Assembly: GCA_016219145.1 (NCBI GenBank)
Contig: JACRCG010000148.1
Location: forward strand, 1-15,992
Reading direction: 5' to 3'
DNA: 15,992 nt
Source of the DNA: Deltaproteobacteria bacterium
Lineage (GTDB): Bacteria; Desulfobacterota; Desulfuromonadia; Geobacterales; Pseudopelobacteraceae
How positions within the stretch are numbered: the first letter of the stretch is position 1; every line of letters begins with the position of its first letter. Shown piece by piece: positions 7,369 through 13,574 of this stretch. The position numbers were made by a program, and so were the translations under genes. Below the pieces are notes generated by a model. That model did not search any database and was not told the origin of the DNA. It saw only the letters and a program-made list of their open reading frames with translations.

Positions 7369-7389
7369 CCAAGGCAGGTTTGGAGTCAA
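7361..7389 (-). promoter_or_regulatory. Strong sigma-70-like promoter of the antitoxin
   Basis: Read on the minus strand: -35 TTGACT (7384-7389), a 17-nt spacer and -10 TACAAT (7361-7366). The spacing is optimal, and only one base differs from consensus in each hexamer. The antitoxin start codon is about 24 nt downstream of the -10, with AAAGGAG between. Confidence 0.75.
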
Positions 7390-7543
7390 ATATGAAGTGA
7401 GGATGTCCAACTCATCTCGATGCATTGTCAAAAAAGAAAGGAAACAAGCCATGGCACGTCCATTTAGAGGGTGGGTATGAATTGAACATGACCATTCGTA
7501 GCGCCCCGAATCCGGCCCTCGTTTTCTGTCTTCCACCGTTCTC

Positions 7544-7572
7544 TTGACCATAACTCATCGCCATAGTAATCT
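7544..7572 (+). promoter_or_regulatory. Weak candidate promoter for the 725-aa gene
   Basis: TTGACC (7544-7549) is followed after 17 nt by TAATCT (7567-7572), some 38 nt before the start codon. The -10 is poor. The rest of the 272-nt gap (7390-7543) holds short minus-strand open frames with no recognisable protein and nothing else I can assign. Confidence 0.25.
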
Positions 7573-7609
7573 TCACGCTTGTTTTCTTACATCTCTTCAG
7601 GAGTCTCCC

Positions 7610-9787
7610 ATGTCGCTTCAACCCTACGCGGTTATTTTTCCGGAAAATGACGAACCGGTCGTTACTCTACAGCTTGATCACAAAATCGGTAAAATCCCTA
7701 AGGGAGCTTACGGTTTTATTGAATTCTACTGCACAGACAAAGGTTGTGACTGCCGCCGGACAACCCTGTTTGTGCTCAATGAGAAGATGCAGGAAAAGGC
7801 GGTCATCAGCATTGGGTTTGATCCGGATGATGACATGGCCGGTCCTTTTCTGGATGATTTCCACAAACAGTCCCCATATGCTGGAGAGCTGCTCGATATT
7901 TTTGTAGAGATGATCAATGACGACCTCGAATTTATTGAGACATTGCATCGTCATTATCGCGACGTTCGCACCAAGGTTGAAGGCAAAAAATACCGAGGCA
8001 AAGCGTTTCCCAAGCCGGGTACTTATACTCGCTACGCAGTCGAGCCGCCCGAATTACCGGGAGGTTTCATGGAAATCATGAAAGCGATGGGAGCGGCTGG
8101 TATCGATGATGTTTCACCTATAAAGCGCAATAAAAAAACTTCCGCATCGGTTTGCGGCATCCGCACTTTTGCCGAGCGCTATTACGCTGAACGCAGCCAG
8201 TCACGTTTTGATAATCACCACATCATGCAGGATGAACTGCGGCGCTACATTCTCGACCACGATACCTTTGCCCTTGAAACTGCCGCACTGCTGGTGGATT
8301 TATGCAACGCCTCATCACAAGATGACGACCGGATCAATGCCGCACTACGGATGCTGTTCGATATTCTTGAAATTCTGAGGATTGAGCTGGAGCGGGGCCG
8401 CCCGGGGAGTGCGGAGCGGATGTCACGTCTACAGAGCACCCTGGCACAAAAAATTTACGTGGAGTGTGGCGATGCCGAGTTGTGTGCAGCTATGTCCCAT
8501 GTGTTTCTGCAAAGCCGGGTAGAACTGCTACAGGTGCTGCATGACGCTAACAGCCAAAGGATGCTGCTGGATGCCCACCACGCCGGACTGCGGGATCTGC
8601 CTCCGGAAGAGATTTTGGCAGGACTGTTTAAAAGCATTGAAGATATGGGTGCTGATTCTCCGTTTGAAACTTTGGAAAATCTGCTACAGCTGCTGGCGCT
8701 GGGTGATCCGGAGATGCAGACCGCGATGTTCGGTGAAATGCTACAGGCTGACAGCAAGCTGGTTCGTGATGCCGCCGCGTTGATGATCCTTCACCCTGTG
8801 TCAGAGGTACGACTGGGAGTGTCAGGTCTGTTGTCAGCGGATTCGTCGAAGATTTCCCCGGAAACAATGCGCCGTCTGATTATCACCCGCAACTGGTTTT
8901 CTGCGGATATCCGCAAAAACGTTGACATGGCTGTCACCAATGCCCGCCGCGCCCGTGTCGAGTGCGCCCCGTTGCCCAAAAGCCTGACAGCCGTAGTCTA
9001 CGCATCCCCGGTAGACGGCGCTTTTGCTCAGTCATTTCAGGTAATAGTGCCTGACGGAAAAGGACATATCAGCTGCTCGGTTCTGCTCAAAAAGGGAGTA
9101 GGAGTAGCCGACGCTTTTGTTATACCGCTGCCGACAAAAAAGGAGCTGAACAACTTTCTGGATATGATGAAACAGGAGGGGGCGTTTATTGAATCATCCA
9201 TGGAATATCTGGATCAGCGGATCTGCCATGGCCTGGCGGAAGGAGCCGCGCTTGGCAAGGCCCCCATTTTCTGGTTGGCCCATGTTGCCGAACTGCTGGG
9301 AAAAGACCAATGGAAGGCGGTGACTTTTGACGCACGTCGCGAGCTAGCCGGAATTCGGACCGAACTGGAACACAAGGCGCCGGAACTGCTTGCGGAAAAA
9401 TCACGTATAAAGGCGCTGAAAGATTCTGCCGAATGGTGCGAGGATCATCATTTCGCCGACTCGTGGTTTGAGGATGATGCTGAGGTTGACAAGGTGATTG
9501 CATCTGTATTCAAGAAAAAACGCAACAAGGCGGATGCCGAATGGTCGGCAGTGCACGCCATTATTGAAAGCATCCTCGAAAAGCGGCGTACTGTCTGGCT
9601 CGAACGGTTGGCGCTTAATGCGCTGTGGCTCAAATCATCAAAAAAACCGCCACTCCCATGTCATCAGATGTTTCATCTGGCCGAGGCAGTTGCTAACGCC
9701 TCGTTTCCGCTTTCTGATATTCCCTTGATGGAGACGATTGCCATCCAGAGCCTTGGGGCGTATCTGAGCCGCAAGGAAGATGAGTGA
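7610..9787 (+). CDS. Large protein of unknown function, mostly helical
   Basis: I do not recognise this 725-residue protein. The frame opens at 7544, but the ATG at 7610 has AGGAG 6 nt upstream (7599-7603) and is preferred. Residues 1-60 look like a beta-rich domain with a cysteine cluster, YCTDKGCDCRR (C41, C46, C48), that could bind metal. Residues 85-125 and 200-445 are long amphipathic helices rich in Leu and acidic residues, resembling HEAT/ARM-type solenoids. Residues 458-530 appear to be a second alpha/beta region (VVYASPVDG, FQVIVPDG). The C-terminus (590-725) is highly charged and helical, with WCEDHHFADSWFEDD near 609-623. There is no signal peptide, membrane segment or catalytic motif that I can identify, so it is likely cytoplasmic. 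It lies between an antitoxin and a VapBC pair, 77 nt before vapB. A host-defence or stress role is only a guess from context. Confidence 0.8.
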   Translation: MSLQPYAVIFPENDEPVVTLQLDHKIGKIPKGAYGFIEFYCTDKGCDCRRTTLFVLNEKMQEKAVISIGFDPDDDMAGPFLDDFHKQSPYAGELLDIFVEMINDDLEFIETLHRHYRDVRTKVEGKKYRGKAFPKPGTYTRYAVEPPELPGGFMEIMKAMGAAGIDDVSPIKRNKKTSASVCGIRTFAERYYAERSQSRFDNHHIMQDELRRYILDHDTFALETAALLVDLCNASSQDDDRINAALRMLFDILEILRIELERGRPGSAERMSRLQSTLAQKIYVECGDAELCAAMSHVFLQSRVELLQVLHDANSQRMLLDAHHAGLRDLPPEEILAGLFKSIEDMGADSPFETLENLLQLLALGDPEMQTAMFGEMLQADSKLVRDAAALMILHPVSEVRLGVSGLLSADSSKISPETMRRLIITRNWFSADIRKNVDMAVTNARRARVECAPLPKSLTAVVYASPVDGAFAQSFQVIVPDGKGHISCSVLLKKGVGVADAFVIPLPTKKELNNFLDMMKQEGAFIESSMEYLDQRICHGLAEGAALGKAPIFWLAHVAELLGKDQWKAVTFDARRELAGIRTELEHKAPELLAEKSRIKALKDSAEWCEDHHFADSWFEDDAEVDKVIASVFKKKRNKADAEWSAVHAIIESILEKRRTVWLERLALNALWLKSSKKPPLPCHQMFHLAEAVANASFPLSDIPLMETIAIQSLGAYLSRKEDE

Positions 9788-9807
9788 CGCTGAATAGTTA
9801 TGATGGC

Positions 9808-9839
9808 TTGACGGCCGTGTATAAAAGTAATACCTTTAT
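9808..9839 (+). promoter_or_regulatory. Candidate vapBC promoter with operator palindrome
   Basis: TTGACG (9808-9813), a 17-nt spacer and TACCTT (9831-9836) form a possible promoter. The 19-nt imperfect palindrome ATAAAAGTA-A-TACCTTTAT (9821-9839; 9-bp arms, one mismatch) covers the -10. VapB antitoxins commonly bind such sites to repress their own operon. The -10 is weak, so the hexamers are tentative; the palindrome is seen directly. Confidence 0.5.
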
Positions 9840-9864
9840 CGAAAAACGTATAACGAGGAATGCC

Positions 9865-10098
9865 ATGTCACACGCGGCAAAAGTATCAACCAAGGGGCAG
9901 ATTGTTATTCCGGGTCCGATGCGCAAGAGACACCGTCTTGAACCGGGAACTCAGGTTGATGTTTATGAATACGGAAATGTCATCTGCATTGCTCCCCACA
10001 TCGCTGAACCGATCGACGCCGCCTACGGAATCCTCCCGCCACTCCCTTCTCTGGCTGACGAACTGCTTCTGGATCGCAAGAAAGAAAAATGCCGGTGA
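9865..10098 (+). CDS. vapB: AbrB/MazE-type antitoxin VapB
   Basis: A 77-residue protein with a swapped-hairpin AbrB (SpoVT-AbrB) DNA-binding domain at residues 5-45: AKVSTKGQIVIPGPMRKRHRLEPGTQVDVY, the family's KGQ-x-x-IP core followed by a basic helix and EPGT. The C-terminus (50-77) has a Leu/acid-rich segment (LADELLLDRKK) that would wrap the toxin. The ATG at 9865 has GAGG at 9855-9858; the longer frame back to 9784 lacks an RBS and overlaps the upstream gene. It overlaps the PIN gene by 10 nt. The family normally has a Pro then an acidic or basic pair where this one has PGPMRKRHR, an acceptable variation. It would neutralise the PIN ribonuclease and repress the operon. Confidence 0.85.
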   Translation: MSHAAKVSTKGQIVIPGPMRKRHRLEPGTQVDVYEYGNVICIAPHIAEPIDAAYGILPPLPSLADELLLDRKKEKCR

Positions 10099-10493
10099 TG
10101 CCGCTTCTGTTCGACAGCTTTGCGCTGCTTCGCTTTCTTCAGAAAGAGAATGGGAGTACCAGGGTGTGCGATCTTCTGAAAATAGCGGCTGAAAAGCAGG
10201 TGCCATGCCTGCTGAATGTGATAAACTTTGGCGAGATACTCTACACGACGCAGCGCAGGTTTGGCCCGCAAGCCAGGATGCAGGTTTTTATTGCGGTACA
10301 GCAGATGGGGGTCATCATTCTGCCTTGTCCCGATAGTCTGGTATATAAAGCGGCAGAATTGAAGGCCGGCTACGCCATGTCTTATGCCGATGCATTTGCA
10401 CTGGCTTCTGCCATTGAGCATAATGCCTGTCTTGTGACCGGTGATCCGGAGTTCCGGCAGGTTGAACATTTGATCAAGATAGAATGGGTGTAA
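10089..10493 (+). CDS. vapC: PIN-domain ribonuclease toxin VapC
   Basis: A 134-residue PIN-domain protein. The acidic metal-binding residues are in the expected places: D9 (LLFDSFALL), E49 (NFGEILY), D101 (MSYADAFALA) and D119 (LVTGDPEF). Type II VapC toxins are Mg-dependent endoribonucleases that cut tRNA or rRNA and stop growth when unopposed. The complete acidic quartet suggests an active enzyme. The start is either the ATG at 10089 or the one at 10098, three codons in; the latter would leave a 1-nt overlap with the vapB stop. Neither has a strong RBS, consistent with coupled translation from vapB. The target RNA cannot be read from sequence. Confidence 0.88.
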   Translation: MPVMPLLFDSFALLRFLQKENGSTRVCDLLKIAAEKQVPCLLNVINFGEILYTTQRRFGPQARMQVFIAVQQMGVIILPCPDSLVYKAAELKAGYAMSYADAFALASAIEHNACLVTGDPEFRQVEHLIKIEWV

Positions 10494-10535
10494 CAGGCTA
10501 ATAATTTCCAGCAATACCTTATCACGGAGCGAGTT

Positions 10536-11822
10536 ATGGAGATAAAAATACCTGAAGTCGGTGAGTCGGTGCGCGAGGCGCTGCTGGCCAAGTGGTTCAA
10601 AAAAGCCGGTGAAGTAGTGAAAAAGGATGAGCCGCTCTGTGAGATCGAGACCGACAAGATCACGCTCGATCTGAACGCGGATGCAGCCGGTGTGCTGTCC
10701 ATATCGGTAGCCGAAGGTACTACTGTGGCGGTCGGTACAGTGATCGGCTCGATTGATGAGTTTGAGGCCGTGACGGAAGCTCCGGCAGCTGAATCAGCGC
10801 CGCTGCTGGCGGAAAAGCTGTCTGCCCCGGCCTCATCTCCATCGGTGCGGCGTGAGATGAGAGAGCAGGGTATTGCTCCGGATGAGGTTGAAGGCAGCGG
10901 AGTCGGTGGCCGCATTACGCTGGATGACCTGTTTGCCCGCATTGAGGAGCGCTCCAAACTTCCACCGGCATCGCGGCCTGCCGCAGTTGTCGAACCACCG
11001 GCAACCATGCCTGAACGCAAACCTGTTCCAACGCCCAAACCTGCAAGCGTACCCGCAAGCCCTTTTGCAGAGCCGGTTCAGCAGCTGTCGGTGCATACGG
11101 AAGAACCGCCGCACTATTCCTCCGGTCGCGAAGAACGTCGCCCAATGTCACCAATCCGCAAACGGATTGCCGAGCGGCTGGTAGCGGTCCGCCAGCAGAC
11201 CGCCATGCTGACTACCTTCAATGAGGCCGATCTCTCGCGCATCAAGGCGCTAAAGAACGACCAGGGCGAAGAATATTTCCAGCGACACGGGATAAAGCTG
11301 GGCTACATGCCGTTTTTTGTAAGGGCCTGCGTCGAAGCGCTCAAGGAATTTCCGGCTGTCAATGCCAGTATTGATGGTGATGATCTGGTTTTTCACCATT
11401 ACTACGATATCGGCATCGCCATCGGCGCAGACAAGGGGCTGGTTGTGCCGATTTTGCGCAACGCCGATAAAATGAGGCTGCACGAGGTTGAGCAGGCCAT
11501 TGCAGGTTTTTCCGCCAAAATCAAGGCTAATCAGCTGGCAATTTCGGATCTGACCGGCGGGACGTTTACAATCAGCAACGGCGGCGTTTACGGCTCTATG
11601 CTTTCCACCCCGATTCTGAACCCGCCCCAGAGCGCAGTTCTGGGAATGCACGCCATCCAGGATCGTCCGGTTGTGCGGGACGGGCAGATTGTTATCCGCC
11701 CGATGATGTATCTGGCGCTTTCCTACGATCACAGAATTATTGATGGTCGCGAGGCGGTCGGGTTTTTGAAGAAGATCAGGGAGTGTATCGAAGCGCCGGA
11801 AGAGCTTTTATTGGACGATTAA
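10536..11822 (+). CDS. sucB: Dihydrolipoyl succinyltransferase (2-oxoglutarate dehydrogenase E2)
   Basis: A 428-residue E2 core enzyme that moves the succinyl group from lipoyl-lysine to CoA. Domains in order: lipoyl domain 1-76 with the lipoylated Lys41 in ETDKITL; an acidic/Ala-rich linker; peripheral subunit-binding domain about 101-137 (SPSVRREMREQGI...GSGVGGRIT); a Pro/Ala-rich linker 140-195; and catalytic domain 203-428 with FTISNGGVYGS (344-354) and the active-site SYDHRIIDGRE with His399 and Asp403. The single lipoyl domain and N-terminal P-E-V-G-E-S-V favour a 2-oxoglutarate over a pyruvate E2. The start has GGAG at 10526-10529. The E3 gene follows; the E1 gene sucA, usually just upstream, is absent from the window, where vapC ends 42 nt before. 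Confidence 0.93.
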   Translation: MEIKIPEVGESVREALLAKWFKKAGEVVKKDEPLCEIETDKITLDLNADAAGVLSISVAEGTTVAVGTVIGSIDEFEAVTEAPAAESAPLLAEKLSAPASSPSVRREMREQGIAPDEVEGSGVGGRITLDDLFARIEERSKLPPASRPAAVVEPPATMPERKPVPTPKPASVPASPFAEPVQQLSVHTEEPPHYSSGREERRPMSPIRKRIAERLVAVRQQTAMLTTFNEADLSRIKALKNDQGEEYFQRHGIKLGYMPFFVRACVEALKEFPAVNASIDGDDLVFHHYYDIGIAIGADKGLVVPILRNADKMRLHEVEQAIAGFSAKIKANQLAISDLTGGTFTISNGGVYGSMLSTPILNPPQSAVLGMHAIQDRPVVRDGQIVIRPMMYLALSYDHRIIDGREAVGFLKKIRECIEAPEELLLDD

Positions 11823-11959
11823 TTGATCTCTCACCCGCTCACTTCGCTCGCTCAAGCTCACAGAGCACACAGAGAGTTGCAAGACTGCCTAGGCTGTTTC
11901 CATCTTGACGAGCTTTGCCATAGAAGCATTTTGTATATAATCATAGGGGGAGAAAACTG
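11823..11959. other. sucB-lpdA spacer with repeat-like sequence
   Basis: A 137-nt gap with no ORF. The left part is a CT-rich stretch (11826-11876) containing GCTCACTTCGCTCGCTCAAG and then CACAGAGCACACAGAGAG, low-complexity sequence resembling dispersed intergenic repeats. The right part contains TTGACG (11905-11910) and TATAAT (11936-11941), 25 nt apart, too far to form one sigma-70 promoter. AGGGGGAG (11945-11952) is the lpdA ribosome-binding site. No convincing terminator is present, so readthrough from sucB to lpdA is possible. Confidence 0.4.
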
Positions 11960-13426
11960 ATGTCTGATACTCCAACATACGATTTGATCGTTATCGGATC
12001 CGGACCGGGTGGTTATGTGGCCGCCATCAGGGCCGCGCAGCTCGGGATGAAGGTTGCCGTGGTCGAGAAACGTGCTACGCTTGGCGGTGTCTGCCTTAAC
12101 GAAGGGTGCATCCCCAGTAAGGCTTTGCTCGATTCCAGCGAGCTGTTCGCTCTGGCGCGCGACAAATTTGCCCTGCATGGCATCGGCATTGATACTCCTC
12201 GTCTGGATCTGGACGCCATGATGCTCCGCAAGGAGGATGTGGTCAAAAAGCTGACGGACGGGATTGCCTATCTCTTCAAGAAGAACGAAATTGAACGGAT
12301 CCACGGCACTGCTTCACTGTCCGGAAAAAATACTGCCGGGCTACAGCAGGTTGCGGTAACGCTGGCTGTTCCTCCGCCGCTACCGGAAGGGCAGCAGAGC
12401 CTTTTGAACCCCCCCACGGCAAATGTAACCTTGTCTGCTCCCAAGGTGATCCTGGCCGCTGGCAGTGAGGCGACCGGGCTGCCGGGCATCCCTTTTGACG
12501 GGCAGGTAGTTGTCACGGCGCGCGAGGCGCTGGCATTTGACAAGATTCCGGAACATATGATCGTGTGCGGGGGCGGCTACATAGGCCTTGAGATGGGTTC
12601 GGTCTGGCGGCGGCTGGGAGCGCAGGTGACTGTGATGGAGATGCTGCCGCAGATTCTGCCCAATATGGATCGTCAGGCTGCTGACGCTCTCTATCGTTCG
12701 CTGCGCAAGCAGGGTATCCAGTTCAAGCTTGGGACTCGCATCACCGGAGTAAGAAAGATCGGCTCCAAGGCGATCGTGCAGTTCAATGCCGGCGCCGGCA
12801 GTGAGGAGATAGATTGCGACAAGGTGCTGGTGGCTGTGGGGCGCAGGCCTTTGACTGCCGGATTGGGTCTGGATGATCTTGGGGTGACACTGGACGAGAA
12901 GGGCAGGGTGGTTGTGGACGGCAATTATCAGTCAAACATTCCCGGCATTTACGCAATAGGCGATCTGGTGGCCGGTCCGATGCTGGCTCACAAGGCTTCC
13001 GAAGAGGCGCTGGCCTGTGTCGAGCGGATGAACGGCAAATCAAGCACAGTAGAGTACGAATATATTCCGGGAGTTGTATATACCTGGCCGGAAGGGGCCT
13101 CTGTGGGCGCTACCGAAGAACAGTTGAAAGAAGCCGGTATCCCCTGTCGGAGCGGGCGCTTCAATTTTGCGGCTCTGGGAAGGGCGCGCTGCATGGACGA
13201 GACCGAAGGTTTCGTCAAGATCCTTGCTCACATGGAGACAGACCGCATTCTGGGTGTCCACATCGTCGGCCCGAGGGCGTCAGACCTGATAGCCGAGGCG
13301 GCTGCGGTAATGAGTTTTGGCGGAACGGCCCGTGATATCGCGCTGATCTGCCATGCTCATCCGACCCTGCCGGAGGCTATTCGTGAGGCGGCGCTCGATG
13401 TTCATAAAGAGGCTATACATGCCTGA
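11960..13426 (+). CDS. lpdA: Dihydrolipoyl dehydrogenase (E3)
   Basis: A 488-residue FAD disulfide oxidoreductase that re-oxidises dihydrolipoamide with NAD+. Visible parts: FAD-binding GSGPGG (13-18); redox-active disulfide C45-x4-C50 (GGVCLNEGCIPSK); NAD-binding CGGGYIGLEMG (203-213); second FAD motif YAIGDLVAG (331-339); and the C-terminal active-site dyad His467/Glu472 in HAHPTLPEA. The protein is slightly longer than the roughly 470 usual for the family. The extra length sits near residues 137-156, a Pro-rich segment before the AAGS strand (usually ATGS). The start has AGGGGGAG upstream. With sucB directly before, it most likely serves the 2-oxoglutarate dehydrogenase complex, though E3 can be shared. 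Confidence 0.95.
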   Translation: MSDTPTYDLIVIGSGPGGYVAAIRAAQLGMKVAVVEKRATLGGVCLNEGCIPSKALLDSSELFALARDKFALHGIGIDTPRLDLDAMMLRKEDVVKKLTDGIAYLFKKNEIERIHGTASLSGKNTAGLQQVAVTLAVPPPLPEGQQSLLNPPTANVTLSAPKVILAAGSEATGLPGIPFDGQVVVTAREALAFDKIPEHMIVCGGGYIGLEMGSVWRRLGAQVTVMEMLPQILPNMDRQAADALYRSLRKQGIQFKLGTRITGVRKIGSKAIVQFNAGAGSEEIDCDKVLVAVGRRPLTAGLGLDDLGVTLDEKGRVVVDGNYQSNIPGIYAIGDLVAGPMLAHKASEEALACVERMNGKSSTVEYEYIPGVVYTWPEGASVGATEEQLKEAGIPCRSGRFNFAALGRARCMDETEGFVKILAHMETDRILGVHIVGPRASDLIAEAAAVMSFGGTARDIALICHAHPTLPEAIREAALDVHKEAIHA

Positions 13427-13436
13427 TTACAATTCT

Positions 13437-13540
13437 AAATCAAAGCGCTATCTTCGTTGGCTCGTCTTCGGCTCCTTAACATACGGCCTTGTATGCCATC
13501 GTCGCCTCAATCCTCGCCGCCTTGATTTCATCTTTGATTT
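13437..13540. repeat. Long inverted-repeat (hairpin) element between lpdA and aconitase
   Basis: Perfect 9-nt outer arms AAATCAAAG (13437-13445) and CTTTGATTT (13532-13540) are concentric with inner arms CATAC (13480-13484) and GTATG (13491-13495), which flank a 6-nt loop. The outer and inner centres differ by about 1 nt. The material between is only partly complementary, so the fold would be an interrupted stem of roughly 104 nt. It fills most of a 148-nt gap, leaves the aconitase RBS free, and has no U-run, so it is not a standard terminator. A mobile intergenic repeat or an RNA structure are both possible. Confidence 0.55.
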
Positions 13541-13574
13541 ATAATTGGAACAAGCACAAATCAGGAGGTATTTT

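Noticed and set aside
11905..11941. TTGACG plus TATAAT as an lpdA promoter
   Set aside because: The hexamers are 25 nt apart, too far for one sigma-70 promoter, and a start set by the TATAAT would fall within the ribosome-binding site.
13353..13544. Plus-strand open frame of 63 codons spanning the lpdA end and the hairpin region
   Set aside because: It has no RBS, overlaps lpdA out of frame, and the later part is simply the inverted-repeat sequence read through.
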